From positions 148,860,502-148,924,501 of the forward strand of contig OZ018329.1 in the NCBI GenBank assembly GCA_963969495.1: a DNA stretch of 64,000 bases. Reading direction: 5' to 3'. Both the position numbers and the translations under genes were made by a program. Source of the DNA: Ceratothoa steindachneri (Eukaryota; Arthropoda; Malacostraca; Isopoda; Cymothoidae). Positions 47,159 to 60,226 of the stretch are shown piece by piece (the stretch's first letter is position 1; the number at the start of each line of letters is the position of its first letter). The notes below the pieces were generated by a model that worked only from the letters and a program-made list of their open reading frames with translations, had not been told where the DNA came from and ran no database searches.

Positions 47159-48562
47159 GTCTTGGCCAAAATTATGGGGCAGGTTTGAAAAAGGAAATAA
47201 TATGATTGAAACTCATTTATTTCATACTTGACATAATACAAATAAACATTTTTGCGTATATTCTATCAATAATTAATATTTGATGTGTCCTTTTACTTTT
47301 ATGACCGCTGTTATGCGCTTTTGCATACGTGAGACAAAGTTGGCACAGGTGGTTGGCTCAATTTTCTGGCACTCTTTGTGAATCTTGGCTGTTAATTCAC
47401 TTTTTGAGGAACATTTGTGCACCCTCGCTCTTGTGCTCAAGTGTGACTACAAATCTTCGATGGGGTTGAGGTCTGCAGATTGATGGGGCCATTCCTTCAA
47501 CGTCGCCCCTTTTTTTCAAACCAACCCTTTGAGACTCTAGATGTGTGGCATGGAGCATTGTCTTGTTGGAAGATTACACCATCTGATATGTCATCATTGA
47601 AAATTATACCGAAGGAAGGTTGATAAACCTGGTCTAACATGCTTGTATAAGTGTTGGAATTCATTCTGCCCTGCAAGTGAAAAGCAATCCTTGACCTGAA
47701 TCCGACATGCAACCCCAAAAGATTACACTGCCACCTACAAATTTGACTGTTGGGACAACACATCTCGGATCATAAAATTCCCCAACTCTTCGACGAACAT
47801 AAACAGCTCCAGGGATTCCAAAGATTTAAGGAGAAATACAAATTTTACTGATCACTGTTGGTATTCAATAAAAATATTTACAAGTGTAATAAATTGGTGG
47901 AAACTAATGTGTCGAACCTACCTCAAATTTGCTTTAATCAGGCCAAACAACTTTACCCCAATCATCATCAGTACATCTTCATGCTCTTTTGCCCCAAACA
48001 ATCGCTTCTTCTCGTTCACCTAAGACATCCACGGTTTCTTTCTAGCCTTTCACCATTTGAGCTTAGCTTCTAATAACCTTCTTCTCACTATGGGTTTTGA
48101 TATCTCTTTGTATGTTGCTGCTCGGCCAGAGATGTCCTTTTCAGCAACCTCTCTTCTCTCGGAGTTGTACACCTTTTGCGACCTTAACCTTAACGGTTTT
48201 TGAAAGAATTGGTCTCATTATACTTTTTAATGGTTATTTGGACACCGTTTCTCGAGCATTTCAAATATCTTGCAATTTTGACTTGGGATAATCCCTCTCT
48301 GGACAATGCAATGATTTGAGCTCTTTGAGCTTCAGGAAATTGTTTCTTCGGAGACATTTTGAACAAAAAATTATCACTTGTAAGTTAACAGTATGCAAAA
48401 GCGCATAACAGCGGTCATAAAAGTAAAAGGACACATCAAATATTAATTATTGATAGAATATACGCAAAAATCTTTATTTTTATTATGTCAAGTATGAAAT
48501 AAATGAGTTTAAATCATATTCTTCACTTTTTCATACCTGCGCAATAATTTTGGCCAATGCTG

Positions 48563-48564
<2 letters not shown>
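47159..48564 (-). mobile_element. Tc1-like element with 170-bp inverted ends
   Basis: Ends 47159-47328 and 48391-48564 are near-perfect inverted repeats (TTGGCCAAAATTAT, GCATAACAGCGGTCATAAAAG, TTAATTATTGATAGAATATA). The element lies between TA repeats on both sides, fitting the TA target of Tc1/mariner elements; the exact ends are blurred by the TA microsatellites. It carries one transposase relic on minus. The last codons of the transposase fall inside the left inverted repeat. Confidence 0.9.
47285..48357 (-). pseudogene. Tc1-like transposase
   Basis: Minus strand, ATG at 48357: MSPKKQFPEAQRAQIIALS, then GLSQVKIARYLKCSRN, the paired-type helix-turn-helix. Further on DPRCVVPTVKFVGGSV, then GRMNSNTYTSMLDQVYQPS in the open part 47763-47497, FQQDNAPCHTS with the second catalytic Asp, the degraded WPHQSADLNPIEDL with the third catalytic residue, and near the end RMQKRITAVIKVKG. 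About 357 codons, close to the usual 340-350. It has many stops and frameshifts and is inactive. Confidence 0.88.

Positions 48565-48652
<88 letters not shown>
48565..48652 (+). repeat. (TA)n microsatellite
   Basis: About 44 TA repeats right of the Tc1 element. Confidence 0.95.
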
Positions 48653-48657
<5 letters not shown>

Positions 48658-48853
48658 CATACATAGAAACAGGCTTTCGAAAATATACGATTATATTAAA
48701 TGAGTAACTAAAGTATTTTAAATTTGTCTTGGATAAAAATGAGAAATAGATATTTATGAGATATCCCAAAACAGGTGATTACCTACCTGTAACGTAACAA
48801 GCTCTCACCCCCTCCCTCTTCAATAGAACCTGCATACAACAAGGCCTTTTACC

Positions 48854-48957
<104 letters not shown>

Positions 48958-48994
48958 ACACTCCAACACTCTCACACAATTTCGAACACACTCA

Positions 48995-48998
48995 CAGA

Positions 48999-49060
<62 letters not shown>
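48995..49060 (+). repeat. (CT)n microsatellite
   Basis: About 33 CT repeats with one interruption. Confidence 0.95.
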
Positions 49061-49064
<4 letters not shown>

Positions 49065-49691
49065 CGTTCATTTATGGTTCATTTGTCATTTTTGTGTTTC
49101 ATCGCGATCAAGTGTACTAGTAAGATATATTTTTTTAACATCTTAAAGTGCATGATTTTTACTTTAATCGATCAATCATCAAGTTATCATTAATTTAAAA
49201 GTGTGCCTCGATTACCATATCGATGGTAAACCTCCTTTATTTCATCGGGCACGCTGGGTGACGCTCCTGAGCCCCACCGAGCAAATGGGTGTATCAAATA
49301 TGCAGACCAATCTTACAGTCCTAGAACTGTATTAACTTTTATTTTAATCTTTTTCCTTGCCGACAAAGGACCCGTGGTATTTTCCACCTACCCTCGGGGC
49401 ACCTTCTATTATGTAACATTAAGAGTAAATATCAAAATAGGCATTAAATAGTCACTTATAAGGTTGTTAGATTGATCTATTAGATAGAGCTACTCACTTT
49501 GCGTCCTTGAAAAGCGTCCCTCGATCAACCTGGTGTGGTTTTTTACTGCGACGGAGCAATCAGGTCTATGGGTCATGCGAAGCTCGCGTTGTGTTCATAA
49601 TCAGTCCGCAACGAGTCACTGGCTCAATATAACCAGTTAAAACTAATGCTACCAAAAGTAATTGAGGTCACTGAGTTCAAATATAAATTGA
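49061..49691. other. Unassigned stretch
   Basis: Less AT-rich in parts, no recognised frame or repeat. Confidence 0.4.
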
Positions 49692-49706
49692 CCACCAGGT
49701 GGCGCC
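49692..49706 (+). promoter_or_regulatory. CTCF-like motif, full match to core consensus
   Basis: CCACCAGGTGGCGCC fits every position of CCASYAGRKGGCRS. It lies in an imperfect palindrome (CAGGTGGCGCCACCTAG). CTCF is conserved across bilaterians, but a single match of this length in 64 kb is not proof of a site. Confidence 0.35.
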
Positions 49707-49867
49707 ACCTAGTAGCTAGAAGTGCAAACTCGGCCATTTTCGCCTTAGGTCCACTAGATCATGTGCCTCTAGTTTCAAGAACACAAACCAGCGTTATTGC
49801 ATTCCATAGCTGCGTAAATTGCAATAAAATCTAATTTAAATGTGTCTGAGACACACTATTGACTTCC

Positions 49868-51034
<1,167 letters not shown>

Positions 51035-52067
51035 CTTTGCCCCTTCATGTTTACGCACAGGGAAGGTGAGATTTCATCTATTTGGCGAAAAATAGACATA
51101 AACATTCGGAGGAGACAGTGAGCCTGTTCATGGATTTTCTGCCGGAGAAGCCTTAGGCAGCAAGATTTTCATTATAAAACCTCTCACACCTTCCTATGTT
51201 TATATTAACGGACGAAGGGAGCAAGTCTTGGTTACTTGACTCCGGGATGAAAGTTTACATAACCAGTCTCGTAAATTATGAAATCTGCTGACCGAAATAC
51301 ATCTTTGCGTGCGACTTCGAAGAGTCTTGGGGCAACGGGGAAGGGGGGGGGGGATGTCTTGGCCCATGTGGAGCGTAACGGTTGGCGCTGTATAAAAAAC
51401 GAGCGTCTGCTTTTCCTCGTTATATTCATTCCTCCACATTTCCCTCTAGCTAAATTGTTCGTTTTGAGGCATTTCCCTAAATACCATTCATCAATGAGCT
51501 TTGGACATTCTAAAAGGCCTCAAAGAAACTCGAAAACATGCTAATAACAGTATTTAATTGCTATTAAGTTTGATCTAAACCATTAAAATCATTAGGAAAA
51601 CTTACTTGTCTATATTTAATCTATGGACTTTTGGAAAATAGCTAATTTTATTCACGATTTTTATGTTACTAGCAGAGATATCTGGCGTGCCTGGGTGAAA
51701 ATCACAAGCAGGGTCATAAGCGGGAGCTTCCTGTGTAACTAGATGGAAGGATGCACAGTTGCCCAAGATTGCCTGGTACTGCATCATTGTTGATGCCATC
51801 TTTCAGGTGAATGTATTGTCAGGATCTCAACTGCTCTTGGTTATTCTTTATGTAAAGCAACCTCTTGCTTTACATTTTAGCTTACATGTCCACAGCATAC
51901 TGGTGTAAAAGATCTTGTAAACGATGGAGAGGATTAAAAGAATCGTCCCTGATAATAAAGTGTGTGCATAGAATTCTTTGCAGGTAACAGTAGTGTTTGA
52001 TTCTTTTTCATGATTCTGGGAGTTTTTATGCAGTATGCCAAAATAGAGACCATCATCTCCATTGACA
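51035..52067. other. Unassigned stretch
   Basis: A TTATAAAACC sequence at about 51172 could be a TATA box on plus. Overlapping frames at 51200-51544 on both strands have no recognised domain. The part 51800-52067 lies directly after the tRNA-like sequence in its own reading direction and may be a SINE body. Confidence 0.35.
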
Positions 52068-52140
52068 AACATAAGAGGACTCGAACCCGGGTCTGCTGAT
52101 TGCCGGTCAGATGCTTTACCGCTAAGCTACCAGGCGCAGT
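52068..52140 (-). repeat. tRNA-derived sequence (SINE head or tRNA pseudogene)
   Basis: On minus: GCGCCTGGTAGCTTAGCGGT (A-box TAGCTTAGCGG), an anticodon stem CTGA/TCAG with 7-base loop CCGGCAA, then GGGTTCGAGTCC (perfect B-box). The loop would give anticodon GGC (Ala), but base 33 is C rather than U and the acceptor stem does not pair, so it is not a working tRNA. A pol III promoter could still be present. Confidence 0.6.
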
Positions 52141-52154
52141 GACTCTACTTTGCC

Positions 52155-52633
52155 CAAAGCGTTACCACACCAAACCCAGTATTTTCCTAAACTAGGAACC
52201 TCCAAGGAATTTTTATACCACATCCTCTTACCCGCTCACAATTGTCCATGTCACATGCAAAGAAAGAGCAAATGCAAGTTCTGCGGGTGGTAACAACCAC
52301 TACAGGGCTTTCGCCATATTTTATTTTCTGCCTTTCAAAACAATTTTGAAGACAGAAAGAAAGATGCAGAAACTTTGTATTGCAGACTATGTATACCTAT
52401 ACATAGTACAAGAGAAAGAGAAAATTGGACGCGAATGAGCAATGAGACAAGAAAATATGGCGAAAGCCCTGTGGTGGTTGTTGTTACCACCCGCAGAACT
52501 TGTATTTGCTCTTTCTTTGTATGTGACATGGACAATGGGCCTTTAAATTGTGAGCGGGTAAGAGGATGTGGTATAAAAATTCCTTGGAGGTTTCTAGCTT
52601 AGGGAGATACTGGGTTTGATGGGTAACGCTTTG
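52155..52633. repeat. Inverted repeat with ~170-180-bp arms and ~127-bp loop
   Basis: Left arm 52155-52323 and right arm 52451-52633 are almost exact reverse complements (CAAAGCGTTACC, GGAATTTTTATACCACATCC, CTTACCCGCTCACAATT, GTTCTGCGGGTGG, GGGCTTTCGCCATATTTT). The right arm has about 10 extra bases (GGCCTTTAAA-like) relative to the left. The loop has no gene. A transcript would fold into a long hairpin. It could be a foldback-type MITE or a small inverted duplication; it starts 15 bp from a tRNA-like sequence. Confidence 0.88.
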
Positions 52634-53585
52634 AACCTATGAACTGAAAAGTCCATTCATCGGTTATGAAGGCGGGGGGGGGGCGAGAAACCCCAAATAT
52701 AAGTAGAGAAATAGGAAGGCAGAACTCGCAAAAGCGGTCGACAATCAGTACAAGTCTCCTCAACCATAAGAGTTGTGGTTGAAATTGCCACAAGTCGAGC
52801 CTACAAAAAGTTACAAGGAACTTAAAATCGCTAAGAACTATTTGGAGTTTTTGAAAATCTGTTTATTTTTTAAAGAGTACCGTTTTTCAGGATTTTTCAA
52901 GAAATGGTTCGATCTTAATACAGGTGCCGTTTTTCTAAGTTTTGAGAAAATATTTACATCAGTAGAATAGACAGGATCTTAAAGAATACTAAAGGGATAA
53001 ATTTCTCTTTCTAAAAAGGAATGGAAAGTATTTCACAAAAAAAAGCGATGCTAATTTTTAATTATTCGTAATATTTAAAAACGCTTCTTTTAGTTCTGGC
53101 TCGAGATCATAGCTTATGGTCAGTATTGTAGTATCTTTCAAAATTTTACGAGTAAATATTAACATAATGGGCTACATTAACTTTGCTTTCCTATAGAATA
53201 GAGGCAATTATACTCAAGGAAGTCATAAAAAAGTTCCCCTACGCTGTTTCTAATTGTCTCCAAAATCACAGAAATTTTTAATTTGGTTCCTCCTGCAGCT
53301 TAACAAAATTGCCTTTATGTTTTTTAGTTGGTGGCGTCTCTAATTTTTGAGAAAAAAACCCAACCACACCCGCAAAATAAAATGCTACGAGATGAATGGA
53401 TAATATTTGTGACAATTTGTTTACTTGCAAGACTCATTTGAGTGAAATGTGAGAAATTCACAAAGTCACGCAGAGCTCTAAAAAGATACTAGAACTAAGA
53501 ATATAAAACACAAAAAAACCCCCGAAAATTATAATCTAGCCTATATGAGTTAACCACCAAATTCATCCACTAATAATAATGATTA
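52634..53585. other. Unassigned stretch
   Basis: No gene or repeat recognised. The open frame 52773-52970 is AT-driven. Confidence 0.4.
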
Positions 53586-53825
53586 CTTTAATATATTTAG
53601 ATTCCTGTAATTTACTCTAATAAATATAATATACTGTGATAGTATTCCTGCAATATACTTATATTCCTGTAATTTACTGTAATAAATATAATATATTGTA
53701 ATAATATTCCTGCAATATACTTATATTTCTTTAATTTACTGTAATAATATTCCTATAATATGCTTGTATTCCTTTAATTTACTGTAATAAATATAATATA
53801 CTGAATAATATTCCTCCAATATAGT
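53586..53825 (+). repeat. ~70-bp AT-rich tandem repeat, about four copies
   Basis: Unit close to ATTCCTGTAATTTACTGTAA plus TAAATATAATATACTG and ATTCCTGCAATATAC. Starts at about 53598, 53665, 53725 and 53768, with deletions. Confidence 0.75.
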
Positions 53826-54284
53826 TACACATGTCCAGATAAAATACACGCTTATCAATTATACACACATGAGGGGATTTACATGAAGTAAGGTTGCTAC
53901 AAACCGCCAAGGTTAAAAATCGTTACTGTTGAGAGAAGTGATAATCTATTCTTTCCCCCAATCGATTGATGTGCTTTAGCAACCTTTATAACCCGGCATT
54001 ACACGAGAAGATCAACTTTCTTTTAGGAAATCCTCACTCTATTTGGCTTAACCGGGATGGATAATGATCAATTAAAAATGAGCTTACCCCGAAAAGGTGC
54101 ACGTGTTGACTGCCAAAGGATCTTAACGACTTCTAAAGCTGAGAGGAAAGATGCCGACTCCGAATTTCAAGATAAATGATGTCGTCAGCGTTGCTCTCTC
54201 ATTCTCCTGATTGCCACATGGAGCTGCATACCAAGTGAAATCGGACTCAGACCTGTCAATTAACCGGATAGCCTACTTTATTAT
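53826..54284. other. Unassigned stretch
   Basis: Nothing recognised. Confidence 0.4.
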
Positions 54285-54762
54285 TTGTTGAAATGCCAAT
54301 ATTTGTTTTCAAACACCTTAGAAAGATGATTATTATATTCATTTTAGTGTCTAAATTGACTATTGACTTGATTTTGAGACAATCATGACAAATCGTTACG
54401 CATAAATCATTTTTCATTGCAAATTGAACCAGCGGAAAATCTAGTGATAATTTCCTCTGTATGTAAAATTATGGCAAGCTAAATGTTCATTTAAAATTCA
54501 CCAAAATTAGCAACACCTTCATTAATTCGTGAAATACCAATATTTGTTTTCAAAGACATTAGAAGGATGATTATTATATTCATTTTTGTGTTTAAATTGA
54601 CCACTGACTTGATTTTGAGAGAATCATTAGTAATCATTGCGTTTAAAACATCTTCGTTGAACTAGCGGAAAATTTAGTGATAATTTCCTCTCTTTGTTCA
54701 ATTATGGTAAGCTAATGTTTATTCAAAATTCACCAAAATTAGCAACACGTTCTACATCGGTT
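54285..54762 (+). repeat. Two-copy tandem duplication (~240 bp)
   Basis: 54289-54525 and 54530-54755 are clear copies (CAATATTTGTTTTCAAA, GATGATTATTATATTCATTT, TTGACTTGATTTTGAGA, AGTGATAATTTCCTCT, CACCAAAATTAGCAACAC) with about 15% differences and small indels. Confidence 0.88.
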
Positions 54763-55749
54763 TATCAAATCCGAGCTTTGAAATTTCAGACTTACTCACC
54801 CGGATTGTCTTTTAATGGTTTTAAGAGTGACGCCAAAATAATATCTGGGAGAGTGTTTTTTTCTGCAGTCTAAGCTTGTAGTTAGCACTCGGATCACGTA
54901 CCGCATGGATATTAGGCGCAATGAACGCTCAAGAATATCGGTGATCTTCGCCATTGGTCGAGTCACACGCGAGGTTCAACAAAAGAGAATTATAAAAGTG
55001 TGATAATTTAGCTCGTTTTCCCAGACACTTGTTATCAAGGAGAGGCCTATTATTTTAACTTACGGGATTCGGAAAAGAAATTCAAAAATATTTGTTTTTA
55101 AAATACAAACAGTTTGGTTGTTTACTAGTGGACTTGATTTGAGATAAAAATGGAATCGATTCTTTACCCCTTTGTGTATATATATGTTTGAAGTTATATA
55201 TAATTTGTTTTAAGCGAAGAATACGGGAAAATGGAAAATCCTCAAAATTCATAAACATTGTAAAATTAAGGAAGGGGATAAAATCAAAAAATATAGAAAT
55301 GGCGTTAACAATATGACTAAGATAAAGGATTAGAGAAACTGTGATAACTAGGCTGTAGCAGGAACAGATTAGTTGATGGATGGGGTTTGAAACGCGAAAC
55401 AATACCAGTAATAAATGGATCGAGAATGTAAATTTACAAAGGGTGAAGTCAGCTATAATAACAAAACTCTAACCGGTGAAGGAACGACCGAATTTTCTTG
55501 ACTGATTGTGCTTTTTTACCGTCAAAATAACGAAAAGAGTAGTGAATCAATTCCACAGTCAGAGTAACTAATTAAAATCAATAAATTGAAGTCGCAATAG
55601 AAGTTAAGAGAAAAAGAATCATGATACTATCTTCATTATATATCTTTAGGATGTTTTTCAGCAAATATTCAATGTTTATAGCTCCTCTTTCACACTCTTC
55701 ACTAATACGCCACACACTGCCAACCATGAGCCCAATTCTCCCCCATACA
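54763..55749. other. Unassigned stretch
   Basis: Minus-strand frames 55082-55402 and 55578-55778 are open but carry no motif I recognise. Confidence 0.4.
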
Positions 55750-57425
55750 GCCGAACTGCAGTGGGTCTGAGTACTCATAGGGGCAGATCCTCTGGACGAC
55801 TACACAGTGGTCTGAATACCCATAGAAACGACTCCTCTCGGCGATAACACCGTCGTCGCAGTACCCATAGAAACGACTATTCTAAAGAACAACGCATTTA
55901 TCGCAGTAGCCATGGGAAGGACTTCTTTGGGGGAGAGCGCATTGGTCACCGTACCCATAGAAACGACTCCTTTGGGGTAAAACGCCGTGGTCGTAATATC
56001 TAAAGGAACGACTCCTTAGGGTGACAACGCCGTGGTCGCAGTACCCATAGAAACGACTTTTCTGGGTGACAAAGCATTAGTCGCAGTACCCATATAGATG
56101 ACTACTCTTAGGAAAAACGCCGTAGTCCCTCAGTAACTATAGAAACGACTCCTTTAGGGTCAACGCCATGATCTTACTAGCCATAGAAACGACTCCTCTG
56201 GGGTCAACGCCATGGTCATACTAGCCATAGGAACGAATCCTCTTAGGAAAAACGCCGTGGTCCCTCAGTACCCAGAGAAATGACTCCTCTCGAGTCAACG
56301 CCGGGGTCTTACTAGCCATAGGAACGAATCCTTCTATGGAAAACAACGTGTTTCCTCAGTACCCATAGAACGACTCCTCTGGAGTCAACATCATGATCGT
56401 ACTAGCCATAGAAACAACACCTCTGGGGTTAACGTCATGGTCTTACTAGCCATAAGAACGAATTCACTTTGGGAAAACGCCGTGTTCCCTCAGTATCCAT
56501 ATAAACGACTCCTCTAGGGTCACCGCCTTGGTCGTACTAGCCATAGGAGTGAATCCTCTTAGTGAAAACGCGATGATCCCTTAGTACCCATAGAAACGAC
56601 TCCTTTGGGGTCAACGCCATGATCATACTAGCCATAGAAATGACTCTTCTGGGTTCAACGTCATGGTCGCACTAGCCATAGGAACGAATCATCTTAGTGT
56701 AAACGTCGTGGTTTGTCAGTATCCATAGAAACGACTCCTCTGGGGTGAACACTGTGGTCGTAATAGTCATAGGAACGAATCCTCTTAGGCAAAACGCCGT
56801 GGTCTCTCAGTACCTATAGAAAAACGACTCCTCTGCGCTCAACGCCATGGTCGTACTAGCCATAGAAACGAATCTTCTTAGAGAAAACGCCGTGGTCCCT
56901 CAGTACCCATATAAACGACTCCTCTGGGGTCAACGCCATGATCGTACTTGCCATAGAAACGACACCTCTGGGGTCAACCTCCTGGTCTTACTAGCCATAG
57001 GAACGATTTCTCTTAGAGTAAACGTCGTGGTTCCTCAGTACTTATAGAAACGACTCCTTTGGGGTCAACCCCGTCGTCATACTATCCATAGGAACAAAGC
57101 ACCTTAGGAAAAACGCCGTGGTCCCTCAGTATCCATAGAAATGACTCCTCTGGGGTCAACGCCATGATCGTACTAGCCATAGAAACGACTCCTCTGAGGT
57201 CAATTTCTTGGTCGTGCTAACCGTAGGAACGAATCCTCTTAGGGAAAACGCCGTGGTCCCTCAGTTCCCATAGAAACGACTTCTCTGGGGTCAACGCCGT
57301 GGTCGTATTACCAAAGGAACGAATCCTCTTAAAGAAAACGCCATGGTATCTCAGTACTCATAGAAACGACTCCCCTGGGGTTAACACCGTGGTCGTACTA
57401 GCCACAGAAACGACTCCTCTAACGG
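55750..57425 (+). repeat. Minisatellite of ~45-bp units with a two-unit pattern
   Basis: About 36 units. One type reads ACCCATAGAAACGACTCC + TCTGGGGTCAACGCC + ATGGTCGTACT; the other CCATAGGAACGAATCC + TCTTAGGGAAAACGCC + GTGGTCCCTCAGT. From about 56080 they mostly alternate, giving a higher-order unit near 90 bp, sometimes 135 bp; the first 330 bp hold only the simpler first type. Open frames in it are translated repeat. Confidence 0.9.
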
Positions 57426-58124
57426 TTCTTAAGCATTTGGACGGTGAACCAAAGGTTTCCAGTCTCATAGAAGCCAGATGTCAGTTGCCACAATTAACGA
57501 ATTGTCACGGACATCACCACCACATATATTGATCTTTGGCCAGGATAGTCCAGAGATCCTAGTCCGATCGTGAACCTGTGTGTGATCCTAAAAAATGTAA
57601 AGGTTGAGAAGTGGTAGTCCCCAATGTTTGAAAAAGATAGGAGTACCATCGCTCAAAATTGGACCCTAAATAGGATGTCACTCGCAGCAAGGGCAACCTT
57701 GCGCGGCTAATACCTTAAGGAACGTGAGCCCTACTGGCTCCAATACTTGCAAGAGGACTTGTTTTTTTTTTATATATCTTCCACATATTTTCACTTCTTC
57801 CAAATTCATTACTTTCCTTACAGATCTCTTCTTACAAACTTTCACTGTGATTCGGCCTCGTTGTGATTGTGGTTAAATTCCATGTAAAAACATCTTAGGA
57901 TTTTCTCCTGAAGTGGATTTTCAGGTGGAATGATTATTTTCAAGAGATCCATCCTGAAAACAGCGCAGAAATTATTAGGATCGATTTGAGAAAAGATATC
58001 ATAAACCTTATGAAACTTAAGATATTATTTTGGTTGTTGGTTAAAATGACATATGAGAGGATGGAGTCTGGATGAGGTTTAAAAGATCGACTATTCGTGC
58101 GAGATCCTGTTCAGACAACCATGT
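57426..58124. other. Unassigned stretch
   Basis: No gene or repeat recognised. A T-run at 57762 precedes AT-rich DNA. Confidence 0.4.
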
Positions 58125-58595
58125 TCAGTCTCTACTAGCATCCTCATCCATAAATCTATCTCCAAATTTAGTCCCCAAGTAGCATCCTAATCCATAAATC
58201 TATCTCCAAGTTTAATCAACCTCGCTGCCTCATCCACAAATATATCCCTAAGTGCTGTCCATACTAGCATCCTCATTCATAAATCCATCTCCAATTTAAG
58301 TCCTACCTAGCATTCACGTCCATAAATCTATCACAAATTTAGTCCTTACTAGCATCCTTTTCCAAAAATCTATCTCCAAGTTTAGTCCTTAATAGCATCT
58401 TCATCCATAAAATCTATCCCCAAGTTCTGTCCCACATGGCATCCTCTTCCATATATCTTCCGCAATGCTCATTCCCACCTACCATACACATCCATAAATC
58501 AATCCCCAATCTCAGTCTCACCTAGCATCCATATCCAGAAATCTATCCCCAAGTTCAGTCCCACTTAGCATCTTCATCCCTGAATCTATCCCATA
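58125..58595 (+). repeat. ~49-bp minisatellite
   Basis: About nine or ten copies of a unit like TAGCATCCTCATCCATAAAT + CTATCTCCAAGTTTAGTCC. Copies differ by point changes and short indels. Confidence 0.88.
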
Positions 58596-58974
58596 GTTAA
58601 ATATTCTTAAGAAATAGAGCAGAGGAACCGCAATTTCCATCTCCCTAAGCCGTTGGCTATGTCTGTAGTATCCATCCTTGCTACTAACTAAAACTTGCTT
58701 TACTAAAATATCAGGTAACCAAAAGAGTTCCTTCGTTTAAAAAGAACTCCAAATGTTAAAAGAAAAGTTTAAGAACTTTATTTGTTAGCTGATACAAGAT
58801 AGTTTCTATCCGTTTCAGGCATCTTTTCCCAGCAATATCAGTCTAAATATGTATGTTAAAGTCTCTTTTTCGAGGGTGACTATATCAAAGAATCTTAAAT
58901 TTCCAATCTGTTTGCCTAAAGAAAAAAGAAGGTGGTAATCCAAGATAGAGATACCTTGATAGTATGGCGGATGA
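58596..58974. other. Unassigned stretch
   Basis: Nothing recognised. Confidence 0.4.
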
Positions 58975-59090
58975 GATAGTTTCTACAACCGAGCCTAATC
59001 CGTGTATCTCGCACTACGCGTGCAATGTGTGGTTGTGCATTGTCTTTCAGAAATAAAAACCCCAAGCGGTTGACCAGCATTGGATGCTTT
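58975..59090 (-). pseudogene. Tc1/mariner-type transposase fragment
   Basis: On minus: LVNRLGFLFLKDNAQPHIAR followed by VVRDTRIRLG. This is the block with the second catalytic Asp in IS630/Tc1-type transposases (usually FMQDNARPHxAR). Flanking transposase sequence is not convincing, and the WPxxSPDLNPIE block is not found. Confidence 0.55.
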
Positions 59091-60162
59091 CGGATATGTT
59101 CACCTTGAACTCTTCGTTGTTGTGTGGCGTATATTTCATATTTCTTTTGATAATGCTACACTCGAAGAGAGACCAACATATTTTGGTTCAAAATCTGAAG
59201 AGTTTTATTCAAGAAGTATAGATAAACATTTATTTTGCTGGAAAATAATCTCCGAAAAGGATAGAAACAATTTTGTATCCGGTAATCAATAAAGTTCTTG
59301 GAATTTGCGTTTCTCTTAAGTTTGTTTAAAAGAAAACACGAACTCTTTTGATTACCTGATATCTTCGGTTTTGATCCTCTCTCGTAGCATGAAGGGATCA
59401 CTTTCGCATTCGCTGTATATTTAACCTATTATTAAAATAACCCGTGTAGTTTTCAAACTCATTGTTACAGTTTTCCATAACATTTCACATTACATGTATT
59501 TACAAGTTTCCAGTGTAATCCTAATTCTCCTCCACTGAGTTATTGTCTCGATTTTTCAAACACGAGATCGATTTTTGTATCCATGGTTACAAGAGATAGT
59601 GAAATATCACATTTTACGCTTTGTTGGCCACACCAATCTTGAAGTACGTATCCCATTCTTTCTAATTTACATGTTACTAGTCATATAATCTGCGTCTTGG
59701 TCTATGATCCTAGTAGCCACTTAATGTACTAGTTCATTGCGAAAATCTCAAGCAGTCAGTCGTGAACTCGTGAACACTACCAACCGATCCCTTATACTTA
59801 CGCGTGGCAAACTTTGATTCTGTCTCCGAATACTCCATCCATTCAGCTCCTTTGTATCTTCATTAATCAGATGCTGACTCATTTTTATTCATTGGGGCGT
59901 GAATATCACTCGTAAATTACATTTGGAATAACCGTGGGACCATATATAAGAATTATTGTACTCGTCCTTGGAAATGGCGATGATTCGTTGAATGCGAACT
60001 CGCTTCACATTTATTGTGAAATGTTTGCCAATATCCATCAAAATTCGATACAGAGACGTTTTGCTTGAGAAGTACATACGTTACCACTCCGTCACAATAG
60101 AGTCAAAGGAAACACAAATAAGCAGGAAATAACATTAAAAAAGCTCTTGTTCGTTTAATTCA
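59091..60162. other. Unassigned stretch
   Basis: Frames at 59080-59292 (plus), 59156-59401 and 59889-60077 (minus) have no recognised motif. Confidence 0.4.
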
Positions 60163-60226
60163 GGGTCGTTTAGTGGTAACCTCGCACTTGTCATGTAAGA
60201 AATGACTAATCGAATCCCGCTGAGGC
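60163..60226 (+). repeat. tRNA-like SINE relic
   Basis: GGGTCGTTTAGTGGTAACC resembles an A-box region, and ACTAATCGAATCCCGC a B-box (two bases off) followed by the pairing end TGAGGC. No tail or body seen. Confidence 0.45.

Noticed and set aside
56847..57532. Two open frames in the 45-bp minisatellite
   Set aside because: Unit length is divisible by three in many units, so frames stay open by chance; no start context or domain.
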